Positions 1 to 6,992 of a DNA stretch of 22,362 nucleotides are shown piece by piece. The notes below the pieces were generated by a model, which was given only the letters and a program-made list of their open reading frames with translations, made no database searches and was not told the origin of the DNA. The number at the start of each line of letters is the position of its first letter. The stretch's first letter is position 1. The DNA is from a virus: positions 1-22,362 of the IMG/VR virus record IMGVR_UViG_3300000101_000007; one strand, given 5' to 3'. Both the position numbers and the translations under genes were made by a program.

Positions 1-115
1 ATAGTCTTTCGTACTGGTCCCAAAACATGTATTCGTCATACACTTGAGAGCCATATAGTATTGCAAACTCTAGCAAAACTATTATGACAAGTACTTTTAT
101 TATTATATTAAGCAT
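1..115 (-). CDS. Small membrane-anchored protein, 5' part only
   Basis: The gene begins with ATG at 115 and runs off the left edge of the window, so only its first 38 residues are visible. Residues 2-21 form an almost unbroken hydrophobic stretch (leucine, isoleucine and valine, with a single lysine at 7 and a glutamate at 16), consistent with a signal anchor or transmembrane helix. A polar, aromatic and acidic segment follows. An AGAAAGGA Shine-Dalgarno lies just upstream, and the ATG is 12 bases after the stop of the preceding gene, so it is the distal gene of the same minus-strand operon. No family can be assigned from so short a piece. Confidence 0.6.
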   Translation of the reverse strand, partial: MLNIIIKVLVIIVLLEFAILYGSQVYDEYMFWDQYERL

Positions 116-127
116 AATGTCCTTTCT

Positions 128-952
128 CTAAATTTTAGCCTTAGGATTTTTCTTACGAAAACGATTAAACAGTTGTTTAATACGTTCAACTTTTGCAACA
201 ACATTATCTGTTTTTGCAAACTTGTGATGATTTGCATATGTAAATGCATCTTCAATATCTTTTTCAAGTTGTCCTGCCTCGTCAATAAAAATTTCATGAT
301 CATGTAGCATACTTCTACTAATAGGTATAAACTGTGCAAGTGGTGTACCAGCTTTAACTAAAGTATCGCCTTCTAGTATATGCCAAAATAATTGTACTGG
401 AATGGCATGCATGTACATAGGATCAACTATGCCATATGCTGCCGTAAATCTTGTTTCATTATTGTAAGACACAGGCATTTGCATCAGTAACATATCGTCA
501 CTTGCTTTTACACGCCATGGTGTTTCTACTTTAACTGCTGAATTTAAGTAAGGTTTATTTGTGTTATCAGTTTCATGAGGAATAAGTGGCTCTGTTTGCC
601 AAGGTGCATGCCAATTAATATAGTATTCCCAGCCTTGTATATTATAGTTTCCTGTGCTAGGTTTTACAAACTGAAAAGGAACCTCCCAACCAACGCCGCC
701 CTCTATGCCAGGACCTGTTTTAATTGTAAAGTCTGCAGGAGCTCTCATAATATATCCTGACTTCATAAGTGGCTTAATACCAGGACAGTTTTTAGAAAGT
801 TGATTGCCGCTCTCTGGTCTAACTCTACGTTTTCCAACATCGTTGAAATCACGCTCTGCTTTACCAGCAGGCTCAATAGGATATAATTCTGCTACATTTG
901 GATCTAACGAATAGAACCGTAACCAGGATTTTTTCTTTTTAAAGTTAAACAT
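128..952 (-). CDS. Conserved marine-phage protein, possibly DUF6065-like
   Basis: The protein has 274 residues. The N-terminus has a run of lysines (5-8), then a YSLDPN / YPIEPA segment. A central CPGIKPLMKSGYIMRAP block is followed by a W-rich part, and near residue 200 a segment reads EGDTLVKAGTPLAQFIPISR. From memory, this order (N-terminal 'DP...I.PA', central 'sGY...P.df', and late 'aGtPlaqfiPi.R') recalls a family common in cyanophages and pelagiphages and is similar to DUF6065. I could not test this. The C-terminal 40 residues are basic. There is no Shine-Dalgarno; the start lies 18 bases after the glycosyltransferase stop, so it is probably translated by coupling. Function is unknown; the glycan-related neighbours are the only hint. 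Confidence 0.6.
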   Translation of the reverse strand: MFNFKKKKSWLRFYSLDPNVAELYPIEPAGKAERDFNDVGKRRVRPESGNQLSKNCPGIKPLMKSGYIMRAPADFTIKTGPGIEGGVGWEVPFQFVKPSTGNYNIQGWEYYINWHAPWQTEPLIPHETDNTNKPYLNSAVKVETPWRVKASDDMLLMQMPVSYNNETRFTAAYGIVDPMYMHAIPVQLFWHILEGDTLVKAGTPLAQFIPISRSMLHDHEIFIDEAGQLEKDIEDAFTYANHHKFAKTDNVVAKVERIKQLFNRFRKKNPKAKI

Positions 953-970
953 ATTTACAGTATACAGTCA

Positions 971-1786
971 TTATTTCCAGTTGTCAACAATTAACTTGTC
1001 TTTTACTTGTCCAGGATTTGGATCACCATGAAAAACCATAATAGAATTGTCTTTTGGAGGAACTACATCATCCCTAATAGTTTTAAACTGTCTTTGTCCG
1101 TCTTTCATATGAAGCTCGCCCTTATCTCGTATTTCCCATTTATAACTCATTATCCATTCTTCAGGCCAAAACTTAAGAACTTCTCTACAATTTTGCCAAA
1201 TCCAATCTTGATCTCCGTGCAGTCTTTGTGCTTGTGCTGGGTTACCCATAAAGTTATTATAAACATGAGATTGTGTTCTTGCATTCCATGCCATAACAGA
1301 ACTGTTTAGGTACTTGTAGTTCGGATGAAACTTTCTGTTAAAGTCTCTAATACCTATAAAATCGTCTAACCAAACATTACATAGTTTATCAATGTTCTTA
1401 TGTATAACAACATCTAAATCCATATATAATATTCTACCTTCTAAAGGAAGAGTAGGATCAAACATATGAACTTTATGCCACCAACCTCTTGTGTAACCTT
1501 TATTGGGTATAACAATATTGTTTACACCTTGTAGTGGTTTAGGATCATCGGTTAAACAGTTAAAACGATATGGTACAGTAATATGTCTTGCAACCATATC
1601 ACGTAATTTTATAACATACTCATTTCCGTACTTGTTGCCGAAGCGTACACAAAGGATTTGTGTAACAGGTCCGTTATCGTGTTTGTCTCGAAAGTTATTT
1701 GACTTCCGAAGTTCTTTTTCTAAACGTCTTGCAGCCTTCTGTGCCTTACGTTCTGCTTTTGTGAAGTTGTGATTTTCTAATACCAT
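971..1786 (-). CDS. Glycosyltransferase with GT-A fold signature
   Basis: This 271-residue protein is probably a nucleotide-sugar-dependent transferase. After a basic, helical N-terminus (1-40) there is a beta-strand ILCVRFG at 44-50 and FNCLTDD at 75-81. A metal-binding DXD-type motif, YMDLDVV, has DLD at 123-125. LNSSVMAWN (160-168), HGDQDW (190-195) and the late FHGDPNP (252-258) follow, an order typical of GT8-like or related GT-A enzymes that bind UDP-sugar and a divalent metal. It follows kdsA after six bases and has no Shine-Dalgarno, which suggests translational coupling. Being next to KDO-8-phosphate synthase, it may help build or decorate a surface or virion glycan; donor and acceptor are unknown. 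Confidence 0.8.
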   Translation of the reverse strand: MVLENHNFTKAERKAQKAARRLEKELRKSNNFRDKHDNGPVTQILCVRFGNKYGNEYVIKLRDMVARHITVPYRFNCLTDDPKPLQGVNNIVIPNKGYTRGWWHKVHMFDPTLPLEGRILYMDLDVVIHKNIDKLCNVWLDDFIGIRDFNRKFHPNYKYLNSSVMAWNARTQSHVYNNFMGNPAQAQRLHGDQDWIWQNCREVLKFWPEEWIMSYKWEIRDKGELHMKDGQRQFKTIRDDVVPPKDNSIMVFHGDPNPGQVKDKLIVDNWK

Positions 1787-1792
1787 TCATTT

Positions 1793-2560
1793 TTACTCAG
1801 CATGACGAACTATACTGTCGACAACAGCTTCGAAGTCATGTAAATGGAGTGCGTTAGGGCCGTCACTCGGTGCATTATCTGGGTCGGTATGTACTTCTAA
1901 AAAGAAATCCCTAATACCCAAAGCACTACCTGCACGGCATAAGCCAGGAACGTAATCCCGATTGCCGCCACTACTGCTTCCATTACCGCCTGGTTTCTGT
2001 ACCGCGTGGGTCGCATCCAAAACAATAGGGGTATTATAATTGTTAAGCATGTAATCCAAGCCAGTAAAATCGACAACAAGAGTATTGTATCCAAAACTTG
2101 TTCCTCTCTCAGTTATCCAAACTTCTTTGGCACCTTCTGTCTTTGACAGTATACTTTCAACGTCCCAGGGTGCAAGGAACTGACCTTTTTTAATATTAAC
2201 AATCTTATCTGTAGCACAAGCAGCCTTTACTAGGTCTGTTTGCCTACACAAAAATGCAGGAATTTGTAATGCATCAACTACTTCGTTGTATGCTTCAGTA
2301 ATATATTGAATTTGTTCTACAGTGTGTACGTCAGTAATTGTGTTTACACCGAACTGTTCTTTAATTGCTTCAAAGTCAGTAAGTGTTGCATCCATACCAA
2401 CACCACGTATTCCTTTGATGCTAGATCTATTTGCTTTATCAAAACTAGCTTTGAAGTAATAGTCAATACCGTGTTTATCACAAACACGTTTACACTCTTT
2501 TGCAATCATTGCACTGTCAGTCAGTGTTTCATGCTGACATGGTCCTGCGATTATTCGCAT
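1793..2560 (-). CDS. kdsA: 3-deoxy-8-phosphooctulonate (KDO-8-P) synthase
   Basis: The 255-residue protein makes KDO-8-phosphate from phosphoenolpyruvate and arabinose-5-phosphate, the entry step to the lipopolysaccharide sugar KDO. The full family signature is present: IAGPC at 4-8, YFKASFDKANRSS at 35-47, QIPAFLCRQTDL at 99-110, KKGQFLAPWD at 124-133, GTSFGYNTLVVDF near 153-165, DATHAVQKPGG at 182-192 and DPDNAPSDGPN at 226-236. Cys8, His185, Glu222 and Asp233 match the metal ligands of the metal-dependent class (Aquifex Cys11, His185, Glu222, Asp233) rather than the Asn class of E. coli. Length is near normal, slightly short at the N-terminus. An AAGAGG Shine-Dalgarno precedes the ATG, three bases after the QueD-like stop. 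All catalytic motifs look intact, so it is probably active. Confidence 0.96.
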   Translation of the reverse strand: MRIIAGPCQHETLTDSAMIAKECKRVCDKHGIDYYFKASFDKANRSSIKGIRGVGMDATLTDFEAIKEQFGVNTITDVHTVEQIQYITEAYNEVVDALQIPAFLCRQTDLVKAACATDKIVNIKKGQFLAPWDVESILSKTEGAKEVWITERGTSFGYNTLVVDFTGLDYMLNNYNTPIVLDATHAVQKPGGNGSSSGGNRDYVPGLCRAGSALGIRDFFLEVHTDPDNAPSDGPNALHLHDFEAVVDSIVRHAE

Positions 2561-2563
2561 ACT

Positions 2564-3046
2564 CTAAACCTCTTCTTGATAAAACTTTGTTGTGTGATAT
2601 GGTGTATAGATAGCACTGTTAGCACCATGCTCTGCACACTCTGCACTTTCACACCAGCAACGATCGTTAGTTGCTTCTCTAATTAGTTTGTCGGCAAAAC
2701 GCCAAGCATGTTCTGCAAACTTCTCTGCACCAACACCATCAAACTGTCTAATCTCTGCAAGTCCATGTGTTTCTAAACGTAGTAGTTCATCTTTCATTGG
2801 ATCTGCTTCGTCAATACAAGTCTTGTGATCAAATGAATCTTCTAACCATTTCTTCAACGGCTTCAAACCGCCAAAGTCAACTGCCCAATTTTTATTGTCT
2901 AGTTCTGAACAACCAAATATAAATTTAAATTGTAAACTATAACCATGCAATAAATGGCAATGTGAATGATCTGCGTTCGGCTGCCTAAACACCGCACTAA
3001 GGCCAATGTTGTGACCATAAGTTTTTGTACTAAAGTATTTTCCCAT
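2564..3046 (-). CDS. Divergent 6-pyruvoyl-tetrahydropterin synthase / QueD family protein
   Basis: A 160-residue member of the PTPS/QueD tunnelling fold. The recognisable pieces are HSHCHLLHGY (27-36), which keeps the catalytic-type Cys30 and His34; WAVDFGGLK (54-62), equivalent to the usual 'W..DF..lK'; FDHKTCID (72-79), matching 'lDH..LN'; and a late CESAECAEH (132-140) giving the active-site Glu. Two canonical zinc ligands look replaced: 'AAHRL' reads AVFRQ, so Phe20, and 'HGH' reads HGY, so Tyr36. Nearby His12, His27 and His29 could supply a different metal site. A strong AGGAG site and a sigma70-like promoter lie upstream, and it is the first gene of the kdsA operon. It may be a QueD (7-deazaguanine) enzyme or have a changed reaction; confidence in the fold is high, in the reaction low. 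Confidence 0.85.
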   Translation of the reverse strand: MGKYFSTKTYGHNIGLSAVFRQPNADHSHCHLLHGYSLQFKFIFGCSELDNKNWAVDFGGLKPLKKWLEDSFDHKTCIDEADPMKDELLRLETHGLAEIRQFDGVGAEKFAEHAWRFADKLIREATNDRCWCESAECAEHGANSAIYTPYHTTKFYQEEV

Positions 3047-3117
3047 ATTATTATCTCCTATATATGAGCGGCAGAATTGGAAGGGTTGACGCTAAGACCT
3101 TGTTAAACATATTAGTA

Positions 3118-3145
3118 ATTATACACTAATTAGATTGTTTGTCAA
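3118..3145 (-). promoter_or_regulatory. Sigma70-type promoter of the queD-like/kdsA operon
   Basis: On the minus strand TTGACA (3145-3140) is followed after 16 bases by a perfect TATAAT (3123-3118). The -35 box overlaps the stop codon of the preceding gene. Transcription should begin near 3111, leaving a leader of about 65 bases before the AGGAG site and ATG at 3046. The match to the housekeeping consensus is nearly complete, which suggests that host polymerase reads this operon early in infection. Confidence 0.8.
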
Positions 3146-3786
3146 GATATTGATTTATAAAATTGTTCAAAATGAACATTAGGCTTTTGCCAGATAGGCG
3201 GAAAGTCCCATTCATGCATATTTTTTATTGTAAAATTTTTGTGAGGATGATTTTTGAATACTTCACCAATTTGTATTTTCCAGTAACTAGGATCAATTGG
3301 ATGCGTATCAGCATCAGCATAATTGTTTGTTCCTTTGTACAAGTTGTTAACTTTGTCGTTGTTACCATACAGATCAAAACCTAACAATGTAATGTTATCT
3401 GATTCAAGTGTTGCTGCGACTAAAACAGCATAAGGTCCACTTCCCCAGTTAATAGGTTGATTATGTTTTTGTTCGTCTTTGGGAGATATATAAGGAACAG
3501 AATTTATTCTTTTATCTTTACGAACTTTACGAAAGTATTGATAGTTTTCACCACGGACATAAATCTTTGTGTCCTTTGTGTTCTTACCTTCGGTTGCTTC
3601 TAGCACCATACGTCTATCACAACACACAAGATGATCAACGACCATATCTCTATGCACTGCGTTACAACCTACTATAGTATAATGTGGATATATGTGGGCT
3701 AGGTCTAGCCCCTTGCGACTTTCTCCGTTACCTAAAACTAAAGTTCCGGACACTCCTGTTACCTGATTTCTCCAAACGGTGCCCAT
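3142..3786 (-). CDS. Rossmann-like glycan protein, DUF115/GT42-like
   Basis: The 214-residue protein begins, after a short lead, with TLVLGNGESRKGLDL (15-29), then TIVGCNAVHRDM (37-48), a DHLVCCD strand (51-57), GSGPYAVLVAA (115-125) and LLGFDLYG (134-141). This order (glycine-rich GNGES loop, 'CN' strand, 'sG..A...A' helix, 'GFDlYG') resembles the DUF115/MptE-like proteins and the GT42 sialyltransferase group; the assignment comes from pattern only. The ATG at 3786 overlaps the tail-fibre-like gene by 28 bases and has no Shine-Dalgarno. An in-frame GTG at 3753, just after the upstream stop with AGG eight bases ahead, would start the protein directly before the GNGES strand and is a good alternative. 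It may modify a sugar on the fibre or the host surface. Confidence 0.65.
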   Translation of the reverse strand: MGTVWRNQVTGVSGTLVLGNGESRKGLDLAHIYPHYTIVGCNAVHRDMVVDHLVCCDRRMVLEATEGKNTKDTKIYVRGENYQYFRKVRKDKRINSVPYISPKDEQKHNQPINWGSGPYAVLVAATLESDNITLLGFDLYGNNDKVNNLYKGTNNYADADTHPIDPSYWKIQIGEVFKNHPHKNFTIKNMHEWDFPPIWQKPNVHFEQFYKSIS

Positions 3787-4574
3787 ATGCCAGGGTTACC
3801 TGCTTGGATACAAACCCAACCAATGTACGACTTCTGTCTTGCTCTTGAGTTCCAGCAAATATCACCTTGATTAAAGTTACCACCTTGTGGTGCTTCAACG
3901 CCATTGATATGAAGTGCATTGTTGAATTTAATTGCGCCCCTGACATGCAAGTCAACTGTGCTATCTGGGTTGGAAACTCCTACTGCTAGTTTGCCTCCAA
4001 CAAAGCCGTCTTTAGCAATGCGTACATCGCCGCCAGCTTCAACAGTTAGTCTTACTTGATTGTCTGTTTTTACATCTAGTTGATGGCTACCAAATGTACC
4101 AACAAATCCTTTTGTTGATTCATCTGTACCGATAATTATTTCTACACCATCATCTGCAATACTCACAGCCGCATTTGGCTGCTCAGTACCAATACCTAAT
4201 CTATCATTATGTGAATTAAAGTAAACGTATTGATTAATTGAAACGTCACCGTCTACTACCAGTCCTCTTAATCTACCTAGTGATTTTAAGTTACTGTTTA
4301 CTACACTTGTACCTAGTGTATCTAGTGTTAGTACTTCTAAGTTGTTTATCTTGACTGCTTTATTTTTAGCAAGATCAATATTCTCTGTTGAAAAGATACT
4401 CTTAGTATCTTCCATATAGGATAATTGTTTAGTGTAGTCTTTGCCAGCCCAGAATAGACCCTTACCGTTAATATCGGTAGTGAATTTAATTGACTGATTT
4501 GATGCCCATCCACCGTCTGATGTTAGAGCTGATTCTAGCTCAGTTAGGGCTTGATTAAGTTTTGCATTGTCCAT
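3759..4574 (-). CDS. Tail-fibre-like virion protein
   Basis: The 271-residue protein has the repetitive beta-strand style of phage fibres. It carries the common fibre phrase LGIGTEQPN (126-134), valine/aspartate-rich strands through the centre (VEIIIGTDES, LDVKTDNQVRLTV, GGDVRIAKDG), and a C-terminal segment with GDICWN, YIGWVC, AGNPGIWAPFG that often closes tail-fibre or tail-associated proteins of marine myoviruses. No peptidase or intramolecular chaperone domain is seen. Its ATG is preceded after five bases by the octamer GATAAATA, close to the T4 late-promoter consensus, which fits a late structural gene. The downstream DUF115/GT42-like gene overlaps its end. Confidence 0.8.
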   Translation of the reverse strand: MDNAKLNQALTELESALTSDGGWASNQSIKFTTDINGKGLFWAGKDYTKQLSYMEDTKSIFSTENIDLAKNKAVKINNLEVLTLDTLGTSVVNSNLKSLGRLRGLVVDGDVSINQYVYFNSHNDRLGIGTEQPNAAVSIADDGVEIIIGTDESTKGFVGTFGSHQLDVKTDNQVRLTVEAGGDVRIAKDGFVGGKLAVGVSNPDSTVDLHVRGAIKFNNALHINGVEAPQGGNFNQGDICWNSRARQKSYIGWVCIQAGNPGIWAPFGEIR

Positions 4575-4579
4575 ATTAG

Positions 4580-4587
4580 TATTTATC
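4580..4587 (-). promoter_or_regulatory. T4-late-like octamer GATAAATA
   Basis: On the minus strand GATAAATA (4587-4580), one base from the T4 late consensus TATAAATA, ends five bases before the ATG of the tail-fibre-like gene. T4 late elements span about -13 to -6, so transcription would begin at or next to the ATG. It is the prototype here of a motif repeated before other operons. Confidence 0.55.
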
Positions 4588-4607
4588 CTTTATACAGAAA
4601 AGCCGGT

Positions 4608-5897
4608 TTATTGCACTTTCAGCAAGATTATATCATTATTTATCCGACCGTTCAGCTTTATGTCCACTGCTTTAATGTCATCTAGGAAAGATCTCAACTT
4701 AACTTTACCACTATTCTTAAATTCTTTCAGTTGTTCTTCAGGTTTACGCAGTGTTTTTTGAATACTTTCTTTTTCGTTAAACCCTGTAATCGTTGTACCT
4801 TTTACACTCAGCCCACTACCTTCACGTTGTTGTCCTAGGGGATCTTGTATATCTGCAACATACTTTCCTATCTTACGTGTTTTAGAATTAAACACCCAAA
4901 GCTCGTTGCATTTAATAATATCCTCAGGATTAATACTAGCAAGTTGATACTTGTCATCTGTTGTTTTAAATTTTAATTTTGATACAAGTTTATCTGCACT
5001 GTACACCTTACGTTTACGTGGCTTACGTGTTGCCTTGCTTGAATCAATAACAACCTGACAAGCACCGTATAACCTTTCTAGTGCTGTTAGCATGTTCTTA
5101 AGTTCTTTTTTAGTTGTAAACTCGTATGCTTCTTGTAGTTGAGCCGCAAAATCTTTTTCTTGCTCAGTTGCATCTTTTTTCAACTTAGGCGGATTCAGCA
5201 CTTCTTTAATTTCTTTAAGTTCGGGCTCATATAATCCCATAATCTTACGAGCATGTGCTTGTGTTATTTTCATCTGAACAAAGTGTTTTGCAAAATCGAA
5301 TCCTTTAGGATCAAACTTGTTATCTTTCTCACTCCACACTTCTAACCATGTGTCAATTTTTTCACAAGCAGCAATAGCTTGTAGTTCAATACGTTCTTGA
5401 ATACTAATTACACGTTTCTGTGGCTTTTCTTTTAGCTCTTCTTCTCTCTCTTCTTTAGATTCCTTACCTGCTTGTATTGCGATCTCAATTCTCCTTTCAA
5501 GAAAGTCAATATGTGATGATAATTGTCCCATAGTTCCAGCTAGTGATTCCCAATGGTCTGCTTCTTTCTGAGAAAATCTTGGTGCACCTTTTATATCCAT
5601 ACGTGCAACAATGCCAGCAGTAGTACTAATTGTATGTTTAGGAGCGCCTTTGATCCATTTCATTTGATCTTTAGTATACTTGTTTTCTTTTTCCATCCAG
5701 ACATATACGTTAGTGTATAAGTCCTCTGGTTTGAAGTGTTCGTAATACCAACTGTTGGTAGCTCGGCGATGCTTATGAATTTGCTCACCAGTCCACTCTT
5801 CCCAACCGTCCCAATTAGGCTCCACGAGCTTTGCGCCACGCTGAACACGCGGTGCTGCTCTCGGCTTCTTCTTCTTGGTACTTTTAGGCAATGCCAT
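4608..5897 (-). CDS. Large basic phage protein of unknown function
   Basis: I do not recognise a catalytic family in this 429-residue protein. It opens with a very basic tail (STKKKKPRAAPRVQRGAK, about 5-22). A tryptophan-rich segment follows, then long charged helices with coiled-coil character, including EREEELKEKPQKR and the regions around 130-175 and 215-290. A second basic patch is KATRKPRKRK. The C-terminal third looks globular, with an ELWVFNSKTRKIGKY strand pair and a final FLDDIKAVDIKLNGRINNDIILLKV-type beta segment. It may be a DNA-associated or assembly protein. It has its own sigma70-like promoter and an AGGAG site, unlike the late tail-fibre-like gene that follows. Confidence 0.75.
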   Translation of the reverse strand: MALPKSTKKKKPRAAPRVQRGAKLVEPNWDGWEEWTGEQIHKHRRATNSWYYEHFKPEDLYTNVYVWMEKENKYTKDQMKWIKGAPKHTISTTAGIVARMDIKGAPRFSQKEADHWESLAGTMGQLSSHIDFLERRIEIAIQAGKESKEEREEELKEKPQKRVISIQERIELQAIAACEKIDTWLEVWSEKDNKFDPKGFDFAKHFVQMKITQAHARKIMGLYEPELKEIKEVLNPPKLKKDATEQEKDFAAQLQEAYEFTTKKELKNMLTALERLYGACQVVIDSSKATRKPRKRKVYSADKLVSKLKFKTTDDKYQLASINPEDIIKCNELWVFNSKTRKIGKYVADIQDPLGQQREGSGLSVKGTTITGFNEKESIQKTLRKPEEQLKEFKNSGKVKLRSFLDDIKAVDIKLNGRINNDIILLKVQ

Positions 5898-5922
5898 CTG
5901 TTGCTCCTATGATAAAAATATT

Positions 5923-5951
5923 ACTATACGATGATATATATCATTTGTCAA
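5923..5951 (-). promoter_or_regulatory. Sigma70-type promoter with palindromic spacer
   Basis: On the minus strand TTGACA (5951-5946) and TATAGT (5928-5923) are 17 bases apart, close to ideal. The spacer contains ATGATATATATCAT (5931-5944), a perfect 14-base palindrome lying between the two boxes, where a dimeric repressor could block polymerase. It serves the large basic protein starting at 5897, whose AGGAG site is downstream. Confidence 0.8.
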
Positions 5952-5976
5952 GAAAAATCTGCTCTAAACGAATCAT

Positions 5977-6645
5977 TCATGTTAGATTTTTCGCAATAGG
6001 AAAAATTTCTGAGATGACTTTAGCACACGCTACAGCAATGTCCATATGCTCTTTTTGTGTTCCATTTGCACCTCTAAGTTGAATATAATGTACCCAACTT
6101 CTAATTGTTCCATTCATGTAAAGACGTGTTTTGGTAAGTCCTTCAGGCAGTACTTTTCGTGCCTGTTCTTTCGCAATGCCTTTCTTAATGGCCCAGTCGT
6201 ATTCTTTTTTTGCTAAATGTGCGATACGCATTTGTGCATGTAACCAATCAAGTTGTAGTTTTTCATCTTCAACATTGATAGAATTTTGTCTGTTCTTAGG
6301 ATCTTGTAAACGTGCTTCGCTGAATTCAAACATTTCGCCTTGTTCTTTAGGATCAGCATAACGTTGACTAAACTCTTGAAAAGCAAAACTACGATGACGC
6401 ACAATTTGGTGTGCAATATCTCTAGTTGTGTTAATTTCTAGTACAGCGTTGACCATCTCCAATGGCGACCAATGTTGATGTTTGATTAGATACTTGATTA
6501 ACCTCTCGCTGGTATCGTTATTAATCTGTGCTTGTGGATTGGATACCTTTGCACAAAATGCAATAAGTTCTTGCAGATCTGTCAAACCTTCATTTTCAAA
6601 TTCTTCTGTTGCTCGGCTGTACGATACTAATTTTACTTCTGTCAA
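5977..6645 (-). CDS. thyX: Flavin-dependent thymidylate synthase ThyX
   Basis: The 222-residue enzyme converts dUMP to dTMP using FAD, NADPH and methylenetetrahydrofolate, supplying thymidine for phage DNA. The diagnostic ThyX motif RHRxxSxxxxSxRY is modified only slightly, as RHRSFAFQEFSQRY at 83-96. The flanking IKHQHWSPLE (54-63), TTRDIAHQIVRH (73-84) and late NGTIRSWVHYIQLR segment with TQKEH are also as expected. The likely start is TTG at 6645, since AAGGA is eight bases upstream and the next ATG (residue 64) would remove part of the fold. It lies downstream of the Hc1-like gene and is separated from it by a hairpin. Confidence 0.97.
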   Translation of the reverse strand: MTEVKLVSYSRATEEFENEGLTDLQELIAFCAKVSNPQAQINNDTSERLIKYLIKHQHWSPLEMVNAVLEINTTRDIAHQIVRHRSFAFQEFSQRYADPKEQGEMFEFSEARLQDPKNRQNSINVEDEKLQLDWLHAQMRIAHLAKKEYDWAIKKGIAKEQARKVLPEGLTKTRLYMNGTIRSWVHYIQLRGANGTQKEHMDIAVACAKVISEIFPIAKNLT

Positions 6646-6670
6646 CTTTTTATTCCTTATGTAAAGTAAA

Positions 6671-6694
6671 GTAGGGCTACACTCGTAGCCCTAC
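6671..6694 (-). terminator. Strong hairpin, likely terminator or attenuator
   Basis: GTAGGGCTAC and GTAGCCCTAC form a perfect 10-base stem with a four-base loop, between the Hc1-like stop and the thyX start. Read on the minus strand it is followed by TTTACTTTAC, a weak U-rich tail. It probably ends most Hc1-like transcripts or sets a reduced level of thyX read-through, since no separate thyX promoter is visible. Confidence 0.65.
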
Positions 6695-6705
6695 ATATGG
6701 GTGGG

Positions 6706-6903
6706 TTACTGTGATACTGCTGCGCTTTTTCTAGCGTTTTTAGTATCAGTGATCTCTTTTCTACGTTCTTTTGCGGCTTTAGTCATTTCTTGTAATGCTT
6801 TACGGGCTCTGGTTCCTGCGGCGCCATTACCGTTTTCGAACTTCTCGTTTTCTTCTAAAAACGATTCAAATGCTGCTTTTATTGCTTCTACTTGTGTACT
6901 CAT
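6706..6903 (-). CDS. Histone H1-like (Hc1-like) small basic protein
   Basis: The 65-residue protein resembles the phage Hc1-like family, typified by a helix, then 'F...GN..AGTR.RK..QE...a.e.R.ei...Kn'. Here FESFLEENEKFENGNGAAG is followed by TRARKALQE (31-39), AAKERRKEI (43-51) and KNARKS (55-60). The charge pattern is acidic first and basic later, suggesting a small DNA- or nucleoid-binding protein. The start is supported by AAGGGA about ten bases upstream and by a sigma70-type promoter. It is the first gene of a short transcript leading to thyX. Confidence 0.8.
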   Translation of the reverse strand: MSTQVEAIKAAFESFLEENEKFENGNGAAGTRARKALQEMTKAAKERRKEITDTKNARKSAAVSQ

Positions 6904-6952
6904 AATTTATGTTTCCCTTATAATCTATGCTGAGAGTCTTCTCAACAGTCAT

Positions 6953-6981
6953 AGTATATAAGCCTAGACTGCAAAAGTCAA
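6953..6981 (-). promoter_or_regulatory. Sigma70-type promoter of the Hc1-like gene
   Basis: On the minus strand TTGACT (6981-6976) and TATACT (6958-6953) are 17 bases apart. The leader of about 45 bases contains a small hairpin, TGAGA/TCTCA (6931-6944). The promoter lies back to back with the plus-strand octamer at 6993 that precedes the radical SAM operon, so two different promoter types share this 105-base gap. Confidence 0.7.
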
Positions 6982-6992
6982 CTAATAAAGTG

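Noticed and set aside
952-959. TGTAAATA on the minus strand next to the ATG of the DUF6065-like gene
   Set aside because: It overlaps the start codon, so a late-type start point would fall inside the gene with no ATG at the five-base position. Probably a chance AT-rich match.
1897-2094. Hydrophobic 65-codon minus-strand frame resembling a membrane peptide
   Set aside because: Fully inside kdsA in another frame, no Shine-Dalgarno; kdsA motifs are continuous across it.
2306-2686. Plus-strand open frame of 126 codons
   Set aside because: Antisense to the intact kdsA and queD-like genes, Cys/Phe-rich composition typical of a shadow frame.
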